Origin: Nocardia colli
Lineage (GTDB): Bacteria > Actinomycetota > Actinomycetes > Mycobacteriales > Mycobacteriaceae
Reading direction: 5' to 3'
DNA length: 64,000 nucleotides
NCBI RefSeq assembly: GCF_008704205.1
Contig: NZ_VXLC01000043.1
Location: 1 to 64,000, forward strand
Position numbers and translations under genes: made by a program. The notes under the pieces are model-generated. The model saw only the letters and a program-made list of their open reading frames with translations. It had not been told where the DNA came from and ran no database searches. Shown in pieces: positions 37,102 to 46,068 of this stretch. The stretch's first letter is position 1. Each line of letters starts with the position of its first letter.

Positions 37102-38123
37102 CAGTTGCACCCCTGTACCGCACCGGCGAAACACAGCCAGTTGTCCGGGAAGATCCACGGCGCCCACACGTCGCCGTAGGGGCCGTTGCCGAGCGCGTTG
37201 TTGAACTGCCGCAGGGCCACCGGCATGATTTCGTAGAGCGAGTCGAGGTTGTCCTTGTTCTTCTCCAGGCCCTCGGACATGGTGTTCAGGCTCTGGATCA
37301 TCGGCCCGAGCTGATCGTTGTTCTCCAGGCCCATCTGCTGCAGCAGCCGGGACAGCTCGGCGACGTTGTCCAGCAACGACTTCAGCATGGTCTGGCGCTG
37401 CGCGACCGCGTTGCCGATCGCCTCGCCGCGGGTCAGCAGCAGCAACACGCTGTTGCGATTGTCCGACACCAGCTGCGAGACCTGATCCATGCTCTTCAAC
37501 AGCACGTCGACCTCGTCGCGACGATCGTTGATCACCTTGGCCAGCGCGCCGACGCTGTTCAGCGCCTCGACGGTGAGCTGCGGCGAGTCACCCATCTGCC
37601 GGCTGAGCAGATCCAGCGACTGGCGCAGCTTGGCCGGATCGATCCGCTCGATGCGCTCGAACGACGACTTGTACACCGGATCCTGGATGACCTTGCCGAG
37701 GTTGTACGGCACCGAGGTGTTCGCCAGCACGATCCGGCTGTCCGGCAACCCTTTTCCGTTGCCGGGCACCAACTCGACGTGCAGCTTGCCGAGAATGGTG
37801 GTCATCTTGATCGCCGCATGCGTGTCCGGGCCGAGCCGCAGATCCCGGCGAACCCGCAGGTCGACAACGACTTTCGCGCCGTCCAGCCGCACCGCGCGCA
37901 CCGTCCCCACCTCGATACCCGACACATCCACCGACGCACCTGCGCGCAGCCCGGCCGCCTGGGCGAACTCCGCCTGAATCGTCTTGTCCCCCAACCGAGC
38001 CTGCGACAAGGCGCTGGACCCGACCAGCAGCAGCACCACCGAACCCGCCGCCAGCAGACCCAGCCACAGCAGCCTGTTCCGCGGCAATCGGACCCGGCCG
38101 AACAGGGACCGCGCTCGTGTCAT
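37101..38123 (-). CDS. Mce-family protein MceC
   Basis: 340 aa. N-terminal membrane anchor (LLWLGLLAAGSVVLLLVGSSAL), then the MCE domain (IQAEFAQAAGLRAGASVDVSGIEVGTVRAV) and a long helical region with many NxxSVL-type heptads. The C terminus ends in a Trp-rich segment (NGPYGDVWAPWIFPDNWLCF) typical of B/C subunits. ATG at 38123 overlaps the mceB stop. Confidence 0.89.
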   Translation of the reverse strand: MTRARSLFGRVRLPRNRLLWLGLLAAGSVVLLLVGSSALSQARLGDKTIQAEFAQAAGLRAGASVDVSGIEVGTVRAVRLDGAKVVVDLRVRRDLRLGPDTHAAIKMTTILGKLHVELVPGNGKGLPDSRIVLANTSVPYNLGKVIQDPVYKSSFERIERIDPAKLRQSLDLLSRQMGDSPQLTVEALNSVGALAKVINDRRDEVDVLLKSMDQVSQLVSDNRNSVLLLLTRGEAIGNAVAQRQTMLKSLLDNVAELSRLLQQMGLENNDQLGPMIQSLNTMSEGLEKNKDNLDSLYEIMPVALRQFNNALGNGPYGDVWAPWIFPDNWLCFAGAVQGCN

Positions 38124-39145
38124 CACCGGCACACCTCCGATTGCGAATTGCCGCCGACCTGCGAGAACAGCCCGGGTGGCAGCAGCACGCCCCACAGCGA
38201 GACATCCAGTCGGCAGATGTAGGCATTGCCGTAGGCGCCATAACTGGTGAACCGGGCGATGCCGTTGAGCAGACTCGGCAGCTCGACGGCCGCCTGATCC
38301 AGCGACGCCCCGTTGAGCAGCAGCAGCGCCACCCCGCTCGTCGCATCGTTCTGTGCCCGCGCGATATTCGGCTTCACCTGGCCGATCAGCCGGGCCAGCG
38401 AGTCGGTCGAAGTGGCCACCTGATCGACCGAACCCTTCAACGACTCACCCTGCGCATAGAGCGACTCGACCAGCGAACGTGCCTGGGTGATCAGCGTTTC
38501 CAGGTCGCCGCTGCGATGCGCCAGTCCGGCGATGACGCTGCTCAGGTTGCTGATCACGTCGCCGAGAATCTTGTCGCGCTGCCCGAACGTCCCCGCCAGC
38601 TCGGCGGCCTGGGTGATCAACGCGCTGAGCGAGACATTGTTGCCCTGTAGGGCCTGGATCAGGGTCTCCGACAGCGAGTTGATCTGATCCGGTTGCAGCA
38701 CACTGAACAGCGGCTCGAACCCGGACAGCAGCGCGGACACGTCGAACGAGGGCTCGGTGCGCTCGAGCGGTATCGCCGAACCGGCCGCGAGCACCTGTCC
38801 ATCGCCGGTGCCGGGGACGAGCGCGATATAGCGCTGCCCGATCAGGTTCTGGTAACGCACCAGCGCCTTGGTGGTGGTCGTGAGGTGCTGCCTGCGCTGG
38901 ATCCGGAACTCGATGCGCGCACGGTAGTCGCCGTCGAAGTCGATCGCGTCCACCCGGCCGACCCGGACGCCGGCCATCCGGATGTCGTCGCCGACCCGCA
39001 GGCCGAGGACGTCGGAGAAGGTGGCGGAGTAGGAGTCGGTGTCGCCGGTGACCGAGCGCTGCAAGGTGGACCAGATCGTGTAGGTCAGCACGATCGCGAC
39101 GACGGCGAACAGGCTGAAGCCGAGCAGTGCCCTTCTCGATTTCAT
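38123..39145 (-). CDS. Mce-family protein MceB
   Basis: 340 aa with an N-terminal anchor (ALLGFSLFAVVAIVLTYTIW) and an MCE domain (YSATFSDVLGLRVGDDIRMAGVRVGRVDAI). The conserved YQNLIGQRYIAL motif is the hallmark of the B subunit. ATG at 39145, 2 bp after the mceA stop. Confidence 0.9.
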   Translation of the reverse strand: MKSRRALLGFSLFAVVAIVLTYTIWSTLQRSVTGDTDSYSATFSDVLGLRVGDDIRMAGVRVGRVDAIDFDGDYRARIEFRIQRRQHLTTTTKALVRYQNLIGQRYIALVPGTGDGQVLAAGSAIPLERTEPSFDVSALLSGFEPLFSVLQPDQINSLSETLIQALQGNNVSLSALITQAAELAGTFGQRDKILGDVISNLSSVIAGLAHRSGDLETLITQARSLVESLYAQGESLKGSVDQVATSTDSLARLIGQVKPNIARAQNDATSGVALLLLNGASLDQAAVELPSLLNGIARFTSYGAYGNAYICRLDVSLWGVLLPPGLFSQVGGNSQSEVCR

Positions 39146-39147
39146 GA

Positions 39148-40512
39148 TCAGCGACCGCCCTTGTCCGCCGGGGCGACCGAGCCGCCGGCCAGCAACGGCG
39201 ACAACAGCAGATATTGCGCGGCGGTCGGCCTGCCGCCGACGATCGCCGCTACCGCCTCCGGGCCACGTAAACCGTTGGGCTCTACCGTGTTCGGTGCCGG
39301 GTCTTTAGCGGCGGCCGGTGCGGTGAGGCCGGGAATCATCGGAATACCCGGAATGGCAGGCAGTGTGGGCACGACCGGCGCGGGTCCCGCCGACTCCAAC
39401 CACTTCGGCGTCATCTGAGCCGGGAATTCTTGTGGTGGTGCGGTTTCCGGAACCGACGAGCCACCACAGCGCGGCCCGGCCATGCTCCCGTAACGTGGGC
39501 AGTCCGCGGCCGTGTACTGCTGGAACGGGGTGAAGGACACGTCCATCTTCCAGATCATCTGGCGGCTCGGGCCGAAGCCGAACACCGAGCGCAACTTCTG
39601 TAGCGAGACATTGAGATTGGCCGCGGTCTGCTGCAATGCCTGCGGATCCTCGGCCAAGCTGCCGAAGAGTTCGCCGAGGCCGGAGACCACTTCCTTGCCT
39701 GCGTCGGGATTGCGGGCGAACAGTGAATTCACCGAGTCGACCGCCCCACTCGCGTTGGTCAGCAGCGCGACCAGCTGGTCCCGGCGTTCGGTGAGCGTGC
39801 GGGCGGTGGTCACCGACTCCGACAGCACCCCGACCAGATCGGGCGCGGACACGCTCAATGCCGTTGCGGCGCGACCGAGATTGCCCAGCAGGTCGCCGAT
39901 CCCCGGAATGGCATGCATCTGAGTGAGCCAGAGATCCAAGCGCTCGATGGTGGACCCGGGCACGCGCACGGACGGGTCGAGCGCGTCGGCCAGCGTCGCG
40001 AGCACCCGGCCCAGCTTCTCCGGCTGGATGTGGTCGAGCACGTCGCGCAGCACGCTGAGCGTGGTCTGCAACTGAACGGTGCCCTCGCTGGTGTCCTCGG
40101 GGATTTCCGCACCGGCGCGCAGCGTCTGGGTGGTGTGCCCGTTGTCGACGAGTTCGATCGCGGTCACGCCGAAGATGTTGTTCGGGATGACCCTGGCCGT
40201 CACCGCCGCCGGAATCATCGCCGCGACAGCCGGTTTCAGGTCGATCTCAGCGCGCTGGCGCTCGCCCTTGGCGACCACCTCCACGTCGGCCACCGAGCCG
40301 ACGATCATGCCGCGGAACTTCACGTCGGCGTGTTCGGGCAGCCCGTCGCCGGTGCTGGTGAGCAGGGCGACCACGCCTACTTTGTCCTCGAAACGACCGG
40401 TATAGCGCAGCCCGAGCAGGAACAACAACAGCAACAGCACCGTGGTGAGCGCGATGCCGGCCAGCGAGAGCTGACGCGCGCTCGGCCCGCGGCCACTGGG
40501 ATCGATGATCAT
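39148..40512 (-). CDS. Mce-family protein MceA
   Basis: 454 aa, the longest MCE subunit here. Anchor TTVLLLLLFLLGLRYTG, MCE domain with VGVVALLTSTGDGLPEHADVKFRG, then an extended helical region. A Pro-rich, low-complexity tail (PTLPAIPGIPMIPGL) covers the last ~110 residues, a feature of A-position proteins. ATG at 40512; a longer reading would overlap yrbEB deeply. Confidence 0.9.
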   Translation of the reverse strand: MIIDPSGRGPSARQLSLAGIALTTVLLLLLFLLGLRYTGRFEDKVGVVALLTSTGDGLPEHADVKFRGMIVGSVADVEVVAKGERQRAEIDLKPAVAAMIPAAVTARVIPNNIFGVTAIELVDNGHTTQTLRAGAEIPEDTSEGTVQLQTTLSVLRDVLDHIQPEKLGRVLATLADALDPSVRVPGSTIERLDLWLTQMHAIPGIGDLLGNLGRAATALSVSAPDLVGVLSESVTTARTLTERRDQLVALLTNASGAVDSVNSLFARNPDAGKEVVSGLGELFGSLAEDPQALQQTAANLNVSLQKLRSVFGFGPSRQMIWKMDVSFTPFQQYTAADCPRYGSMAGPRCGGSSVPETAPPQEFPAQMTPKWLESAGPAPVVPTLPAIPGIPMIPGLTAPAAAKDPAPNTVEPNGLRGPEAVAAIVGGRPTAAQYLLLSPLLAGGSVAPADKGGR

Positions 40513-40520
40513 CGCGCCCC

Positions 40521-41384
40521 CTATCCCGAGATCCGGAAGCCGGGATCGATGCCCCAGATCGCCAGCGTGAGAAACAGATTCGCGAACACCATGACGACGA
40601 TCACCATCTTGATCGCGCGCCCCGCCGCCTGCCCGACCCCTTCCGGCCCGCCGGTCGCGACGTAGCCGTAGTAGCACTGCAAGAACGTCGAAATCATCAC
40701 GAACACCACCACTTTGAGCACCGAGTAGAAAACGTCGGCGCCGTTGAGGAATTGGAAGAAGTAGTGGTCATAGGTGCCCGCGGAGGTGCCGCCGAGGAAC
40801 AGCACCGACAGCTTGGTCATCAGGTACGCGACCGCGAGACCGACGCTGTAGAGCGGGACGATGGTCAGCGTCGCGGCGATCATCCTGGTCGTGATCAGGT
40901 ACGGAAGCGGCCGGATGGCAATGGATTCCAGCGCGTCGATCTCCTCGGAGATCCGCATCGCGCCGAGCTGCGCGGTGAATCGGCAGCCCGCCTGGATGGC
41001 GAACGCCAAAGTCGCCAGGATCGGGCCGATCTCGCGCGTGGTGGCGAATCCCGAGATCGCCCCGGTCAGCGGGTTCATCGTGAGCAGGTTCAGCGCGGTG
41101 TAGGACTCCATGCCGACGGTGATCCCGCCGAATCCGCACAGGATGACCACCACGCCGACGGTGCCGCCGCCGACGATCAGCGACCCGTTGCCCCAGCCCA
41201 CATCAGCGGTCAGCCGTAGCACTTCCTTGCGATAGTGCTTGAGCACGAACGGTATTGCCACGACCGCCGCGACGAAGGTGATGGCCTGATGACCGAGCCG
41301 CTGATTGGCCCGCACCGGCCCGCGGATCGCGCCGCCGACGACCTTGAACGGCTGCAATGCCGGTGGCGTATAGCGCGAGCCCAT
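40521..41384 (-). CDS. Mce-complex permease YrbEB (MlaE family)
   Basis: 287-residue integral membrane protein with about five helices and the MlaE signature around EIGPILATLAFAIQAGCRFTAQLGAMRISEEIDALE. With YrbEA it forms the channel driven by the MceG ATPase, which is not encoded in this window. Start 1 bp from the yrbEA stop. Confidence 0.92.
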   Translation of the reverse strand: MGSRYTPPALQPFKVVGGAIRGPVRANQRLGHQAITFVAAVVAIPFVLKHYRKEVLRLTADVGWGNGSLIVGGGTVGVVVILCGFGGITVGMESYTALNLLTMNPLTGAISGFATTREIGPILATLAFAIQAGCRFTAQLGAMRISEEIDALESIAIRPLPYLITTRMIAATLTIVPLYSVGLAVAYLMTKLSVLFLGGTSAGTYDHYFFQFLNGADVFYSVLKVVVFVMISTFLQCYYGYVATGGPEGVGQAAGRAIKMVIVVMVFANLFLTLAIWGIDPGFRISG

Positions 41385-41385
41385 G

Positions 41386-42240
41386 TCAGAGCACCTTCGC
41401 CGGGAACAGCGTGTTGTAGACCTGCGTGATGATGATGTTGGTGGCGAACAGCATCAGCGCCGAATTGACCACCGCCGCGTTCACCGAATTCGCCACGCCG
41501 CCGGGCCCGCCCTTGGTGTGCAGGCCGATGTCGCAGGCGATGATCGCGGTGAGCGCACCGAAGATCGCGGCCTTCAGCAGCGCGACGATCAGGTCGTTCG
41601 CGACGGCGAACGAGGCGAACGTGCTGATGAACGTGCCCGAAGTGCCGCCCTGCGCATAGACATTGAACAGATAGCCGGTGGCGAAGCCGACGAACACCAC
41701 GAAGCCGCACAGCAGCATGCTCACCAGCACCGCGGCCGCCAGCCGCGGCGCGACCAGCCTGCGGATCGGATCGACGCCCATCACCATCATGGCGTCGATC
41801 TCCTCCCTGATCGTGCGCGAGCCGAGGTCGGCGCAGATGGCCGAGCCGACCGCGCCGGCGATCATCAGCGAGGTGACCAGCGGCGCGCCCTGGCGGATGA
41901 TGCCGAGGCCGCTGACCGCGCCGATGAAGGTGGTCGCGCCGACCTGACTCACCAACGCGCCCAACTGAATCGAGACCACCACCGCCACCGGGATCGCGAC
42001 GAACACCGTCGGCGCGGCGGAGACGCTGGCCATGAACGCGCACTGCTTGATGAATTCCTGGAACGGGAACCGGCGGGTGAGGATCGCGCGCAGCATCTCC
42101 AGCACGGCGTCGCGGCCCAGCTTCACCTGCCTGCCCAGCGTCTCCAGCGACCGCTGCGGGTGCCGCTGCCACAGACCCCGGAGGTCGTCGACGGCCCGCT
42201 CCAGATCGGTCCGCTCCGGCGGTCGCTCGGTGGTGGTCAC
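41386..42240 (-). CDS. Mce-complex permease YrbEA (MlaE family)
   Basis: 284 aa. A cytoplasmic N-terminal helix region (ERAVDDLRGLWQRHPQRSLETLGRQ) precedes the membrane core with APLVTSLMIAGAVGSAICADLGSRTIREEIDAMMVMG, the MlaE signature. GTG start at 42240 with AGGCAGGAA upstream. First of the canonical mce genes. Two small membrane-protein genes precede it in the same transcript. Confidence 0.92.
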   Translation of the reverse strand: MTTTERPPERTDLERAVDDLRGLWQRHPQRSLETLGRQVKLGRDAVLEMLRAILTRRFPFQEFIKQCAFMASVSAAPTVFVAIPVAVVVSIQLGALVSQVGATTFIGAVSGLGIIRQGAPLVTSLMIAGAVGSAICADLGSRTIREEIDAMMVMGVDPIRRLVAPRLAAAVLVSMLLCGFVVFVGFATGYLFNVYAQGGTSGTFISTFASFAVANDLIVALLKAAIFGALTAIIACDIGLHTKGGPGGVANSVNAAVVNSALMLFATNIIITQVYNTLFPAKVL

Positions 42241-42259
42241 TCGTTCCTGCCTCTCCGGG

Positions 42260-42460
42260 TCACGCGGTGCCGCTCAACTGCCGCTGCAGCAGCACGAGGA
42301 GGTAGCCGACGACGGCGACGCCCGCCACGAGGGTGCTCAGCACAGCCAGCCACAGGCCGAACCGCAGCACCGGATTGACCCGTGTGCGCCCACCCAGGAC
42401 CTTCACCCCGATCACCACGATGTCGATGAGCCAGACCAAGATCATCATCAGGTCATGCAC
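42260..42460 (-). CDS. Small membrane protein, 66 aa, mce-operon leader gene 2
   Basis: Two predicted transmembrane helices (LMMILVWLIDIVVIGVKVLG and FGLWLAVLSTLVAGVAVVGYLLVLL) joined by a short basic loop. GTG start at 42460, inside the previous gene (13-bp overlap), implying coupled translation. It ends 19 bp before yrbEA. No family recognised. Its place suggests a small accessory subunit of the permease. Confidence 0.72.
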   Translation of the reverse strand: MHDLMMILVWLIDIVVIGVKVLGGRTRVNPVLRFGLWLAVLSTLVAGVAVVGYLLVLLQRQLSGTA

Positions 42461-42672
42461 ACATTCGAGAAGGTGAGCACGGGCCAGCAGACGATCGAGC
42501 CCAGGAACGAGATGACCACGTCGATGCCGTGCATGTTCCGTAGCTGGCTGGTGTGCGTGAGTGTCCAGATGACACCGATCAACCCGTACGGGATGCCGAG
42601 AATGATCAGCGTCCCGAGGAACTCCGAGACTTTCATCTCGTAGCTGAATATCCGATCCAGCCTCTTGAGCAT
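42448..42672 (-). CDS. Small membrane protein, 74 aa, mce-operon leader gene 1
   Basis: Starts MLKRLDRIFSYEMKVSEF; one helix (GTLIILGIPYGLIGVIWTL, about residues 20-38) and a second hydrophobic stretch (VVISFLGSIVCWPVLTF). ATG at 42672 with AAAGGA nine nt upstream; longer readings run through the promoter region. It appears to be the first gene of the mce transcript. Family unknown. Confidence 0.72.
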   Translation of the reverse strand: MLKRLDRIFSYEMKVSEFLGTLIILGIPYGLIGVIWTLTHTSQLRNMHGIDVVISFLGSIVCWPVLTFSNVCMT

Positions 42673-42781
42673 GCGCGTCCTTTCGCGTGCCGGTCGAAAC
42701 GACCGGACGCCCACGGCAGGCCCCGAACCGGGATCCGCCGTTGGATCCTTCCCGGACGCCTCACGGTCCGGTATGGGCCCG

Positions 42782-42812
42782 TATGTTACGCACGATTCCG
42801 CACATTGCGGAA
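42782..42812. promoter_or_regulatory. Operator candidate between mce operon and mpaB-like gene
   Basis: Within the 291-bp divergent region, TATGTTACGC (42782-42791) is followed by the perfect 17-bp palindrome TTCCGCA-CAT-TGCGGAA (42796-42812). The 10-mer is exactly that found at 31703-31712 before Mce3R-like copy 2. Placed to control the mce operon and the oxygenase gene together. Confidence 0.62.
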
Positions 42813-42963
42813 CCCTTTCGCAGACATTCACAGCCAGACAGCCAGGAATATCCCCATGCAGTCCCACCCGTTGACGCGAGGGGTCGCACGCACCTAAGTT
42901 ATCAATAGTTCACAGGTTGTTCACGCCCTGCGGAGTCGATTCCGGACCCGAAAGGACTCCCTC

Positions 42964-43866
42964 ATGACCGCCGCCGCTCACCCCTCGGAACAGGCCATCC
43001 CGCTGTCGAAGGACCAGACCCGGATCCACATCGGCACCGCTCACCGCCCGATCACCAAACGCGCGATCAAGCTGACCGACGCGCTGGACTTCTGGTCCTT
43101 CGCCGGCGCGGCGGCCAATGTCGCGATGCAGATGGCCCGGCCCGGCGTCGGCTACGGCGTCGCGGAGAGCAAGGTCGAGTCCGGGTCCTTGATGCGGCAT
43201 CCGTGGAAGCGTGCCCGCACCACCACGCAGTATCTGGCCGTCGCCATTCTCGGCACCGACGCGGAGCGGCTCGCCTATCGCGAGGCAGTGAATGTCGCGC
43301 ACCGGCAAGTACATTCGGCGCCGGGCGCACCGGTGAAGTACAACGCATTCGACCGGAATCTCCAATTATGGGTCGCCGCTTGCCTGTACATCGGCTTCGA
43401 GGACACTTACCAACTGCTGCAAGGCCGGATGAGTGACGAGCAGGCCGAGGCGTTCTATGTGTCGTCCTCGACGCTGGGCACCACCTTGCAGGTCACCGAG
43501 GAGATGTGGCCCGCCACCCGGGCGGAATTCGATCAGTACTGGAACGAGGCCTGCGCGCAGGTCTCGATCGACGAATACGTGCGCGGCTACCTGGACGACC
43601 TGCTGAACCTGCGGATGATCCACTGGTATCTGCGGTTGCCGTTCCGAAACCTGTTGAAATTCCTCACCATCGGATTCCTCGCGCCGATTTTCCGCGAACA
43701 ACTCCGGGTCGAATGGACCGCCGCCGATCAGCGGCGCTTCGAGCATCTGTTCGTGTTCGTCGCCTTCGTCAACCGGTTCATCCCGCGCTTCCTGCGGCAC
43801 GGCGGAACCCACAGCCTGATGGCGGATGTGCGCCGCCGAATCCGCAAGCAGGAGAACCTCCTCTGA
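42964..43866 (+). CDS. MpaB-like oxygenase (DUF2236 / rubber-oxygenase catalytic domain family)
   Basis: 300 aa, mostly helical. The DUF2236 pattern is seen in DFWSFAGAAANVAMQMARPGVGYGV near the N terminus, the HPWKRARTTTQYL segment (HxxxR region), and the helix bundle with the NAFDRNLQLWVAACLY segment. Family members include latex-clearing haem oxygenases and MpaB, which cleaves an isoprenoid side chain; many actinobacterial members are uncharacterised. ATG at 42964 with GAAAGGA upstream. Divergent from the mce operon, so the imported lipid may be its substrate (inference). Confidence 0.82.
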   Translation: MTAAAHPSEQAIPLSKDQTRIHIGTAHRPITKRAIKLTDALDFWSFAGAAANVAMQMARPGVGYGVAESKVESGSLMRHPWKRARTTTQYLAVAILGTDAERLAYREAVNVAHRQVHSAPGAPVKYNAFDRNLQLWVAACLYIGFEDTYQLLQGRMSDEQAEAFYVSSSTLGTTLQVTEEMWPATRAEFDQYWNEACAQVSIDEYVRGYLDDLLNLRMIHWYLRLPFRNLLKFLTIGFLAPIFREQLRVEWTAADQRRFEHLFVFVAFVNRFIPRFLRHGGTHSLMADVRRRIRKQENLL

Positions 43867-43877
43867 GCGACATGACA

Positions 43878-43910
43878 CCGCCGTCCGGACGCTGAGCGCC
43901 CGGACGGCGG
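43878..43910. terminator. Bidirectional terminator between mpaB-like gene and serine hydrolase
   Basis: Perfect 11-bp stem CCGCCGTCCGG / CCGGACGGCGG around an 11-nt loop that can itself pair (CGCT/AGCG). It lies in the 63-bp gap between two convergent genes. No T tract, as is common in this GC range. Confidence 0.75.
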
Positions 43911-43929
43911 AGACCCCTCGAGGAAAGCC

Positions 43930-45057
43930 CTACGGGCACAGTGCGTGGCCGAGCATGCCGATCAGGTCGGGCATCGTATCCACCGATTTGGTGAAGGTGA
44001 ATGTGACCGCGCGACCCTCCGGCGTCGCGCCGGCAATGGAGTTGTAGCCAAAGATGCCGCCGGAATGTCCGAAATATTCTGCGCCGCAAGGCAATGTGGT
44101 GTGACCGAGGCCGAGTCCGTAGTACATCTTCAGGCCCTCGTCCATCAGCACACCATCGCGCATCTCGCGCAGCTGGGCATCGGGAACCACCTGCCCGGCG
44201 AGCAATGCGGAGTAGAAGCGGTTCAGGTCGGAACCCGTCGTGACCAGCGCACCGGCCGCCCACGGCACCGACGGCTCGATGCGGGTGACGTCGGTGAGCG
44301 TACCGTCCACCACCGCATAGCCTTTGGGATGCGGACCGCGGATATCGCGATCCCCGGCGGCGGGCAGATAGGTGTCGGACAGCCCCTGCGGTCGCAGAAT
44401 GCGCCGGTTCAGCTCGTCGGCATACGCTGCGCCGGTGACCTTTTCGACGAGCATCGCCGCGACGTAGTAGTTGGTGTTGCTGTATTCGAAGCGGGCGCCG
44501 GGGGCGAAGTCGGCGGGCCGGAGCAGCCCGATCGCCATGACCTCGGCCGGCGTCATGATCCGGTTCTCCAGTGCCGCCTGATACTCGTCGATGCGCGGAT
44601 CCTTGGTGATCTCCGGCAATCCGCTCTGATGCCGGAGCACCTGCCGCACCGTGATCGCCCGCCCGTCGATCCCCTCGCCCCGCAACAGGCCGGGCAGATA
44701 GGTCTCGATCGGCTCGTCCAGCCGCACCTTGCCCTCCGCGACCAGCTGCAAGACGATCGAACCGGTAAAGGTCTTCGAGATGCTGCCGACCCGGACGCGC
44801 TGCGGCGGATCGGCGGGAATCGTTGCGCCCGTGGCGATATCGGCGACGCCGCTGGTGAGTACGACGGTCTTGCCGTTATCGGTGACGGTGGCGATCGCCC
44901 CGGTGACCCCCGTCGCCACGACGGCGTCGATATCGGCCTGCACGGCGCGAATCTTGTTGTCCGACATACCGGAAGCGGTGTCCGACTCCCGGCCCGACGT
45001 GCACCCGGCGAGCAGGGCAGCCGCGGAGATGGCGACGATGATCGGGGCGAATCGCAT
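43930..45057 (-). CDS. Lipoprotein serine hydrolase (beta-lactamase/DD-peptidase fold)
   Basis: 375 aa, exported and lipid-anchored: signal peptide ending LLAGC (Cys19). Penicillin-binding/class C beta-lactamase-like motifs are complete: SxxK at S92-K95, YSN at 192-194 and HSG at 331-333. Such proteins are DD-carboxypeptidases, esterases or related hydrolases; a true beta-lactamase activity cannot be inferred. ATG at 45057 gives a clean signal peptide, better than the upstream in-frame start at 45093. Confidence 0.88.
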   Translation of the reverse strand: MRFAPIIVAISAAALLAGCTSGRESDTASGMSDNKIRAVQADIDAVVATGVTGAIATVTDNGKTVVLTSGVADIATGATIPADPPQRVRVGSISKTFTGSIVLQLVAEGKVRLDEPIETYLPGLLRGEGIDGRAITVRQVLRHQSGLPEITKDPRIDEYQAALENRIMTPAEVMAIGLLRPADFAPGARFEYSNTNYYVAAMLVEKVTGAAYADELNRRILRPQGLSDTYLPAAGDRDIRGPHPKGYAVVDGTLTDVTRIEPSVPWAAGALVTTGSDLNRFYSALLAGQVVPDAQLREMRDGVLMDEGLKMYYGLGLGHTTLPCGAEYFGHSGGIFGYNSIAGATPEGRAVTFTFTKSVDTMPDLIGMLGHALCP

Positions 45058-45195
45058 ACCCGAAACGCTATTGAGCAGGCCGCCGGGCCACATCGGGGAC
45101 GCACCCCGAGATTCCCCCTGATCTCACCTCCCCTTCAAGGATGAGGCGTCCGCGGCACTTGCGCTGGAGCGCACTCCAACTTCTAAGGTCGTGCC

Positions 45196-46017
45196 ATGAC
45201 CAGCACACAGGACGCCACCGGCCAGAACGATCGTTACGAGCGCGGCCTCGCGCTGCTCCAGCACATCGGCGGGCAGGAGCGTCCGGCCGTGCTGGACAGC
45301 CTGGCCGATATCGCCCCCGATCTGGGCCGCATCACCGTCGAGTTCGGCTACGGCGACATCCTCTCGCGGCCCGGCCTGACCCTGCGCGAGCGCCAGCTCG
45401 CCACCGTCGGCGCGCTGGCCGCGCTCGGCAATGCCGCGCCCCAGCTGCGATTCCACATCGACGGCGCGCTCAACGTCGGCGCGACCCGCACCGAGATCGT
45501 CGAGGTCATGGTGCACGCCAGCGTCTACGCGGGTTTCCCGGCCGCGCTCAACGGCCTGACCGCAGCGAAGGAGGTGTTCGCCACCCGGACGGACCTGCCC
45601 GCCGAGCCCGCCGCGGCAGGCGCGCCGGACGGTGACCGATTCGAGCGCGGATCGGCCAAGCTGGCCGAGGTCGACGGGCACGCGGGCGAGCAGGTGATCG
45701 CCTCGTTGCAGGACATCGCCCCGGACTTCGCCCGCATCCTGATCGAGTTCTCCTTCGGCGACATCTACTCCCGGCCCGGGCTCGACCTGAAGACCCGCGA
45801 GCTGGTGACGGTGGCCATGTGCACCGCGCTCGGCGTCGCGCCCCAGCTCGGCGTGCACATCCACGGCCTGCTCAATGTCGGCGGCACCGAAACCGAGGTC
45901 GTCGAGGTACTGATCCAGATGGCCGGCTACGCCGGATTCCCGGCCGCGCTCAATGGAATCGGGGTGGCGCGCACGGTCTTCGCCGAGCGCGAGAGCCATC
46001 AGAATTCCGATGTCTGA
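45196..46017 (+). CDS. Two-domain carboxymuconolactone decarboxylase (CMD) family protein
   Basis: 273 aa built from two tandem CMD (AhpD-like) domains. Each carries LSRPGL/YSRPGL, an RELVTV/RQLATV helix, an APQL...H(I/L)xGALNVG-type core and YAGFPAALNG. Neither half has the CxxC of AhpD peroxidase-reducing proteins, so a PcaC-like or redox-independent role is more likely. Start at 45196 with AAGG upstream. The following DJ-1 and AKR genes suggest electrophile or stress handling. Confidence 0.86.
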   Translation: MTSTQDATGQNDRYERGLALLQHIGGQERPAVLDSLADIAPDLGRITVEFGYGDILSRPGLTLRERQLATVGALAALGNAAPQLRFHIDGALNVGATRTEIVEVMVHASVYAGFPAALNGLTAAKEVFATRTDLPAEPAAAGAPDGDRFERGSAKLAEVDGHAGEQVIASLQDIAPDFARILIEFSFGDIYSRPGLDLKTRELVTVAMCTALGVAPQLGVHIHGLLNVGGTETEVVEVLIQMAGYAGFPAALNGIGVARTVFAERESHQNSDV

Positions 46018-46068
46018 TATCGGCGATCCCATTGGCCACGTATCGGCGACGGTCCTACTGTCGATGAC

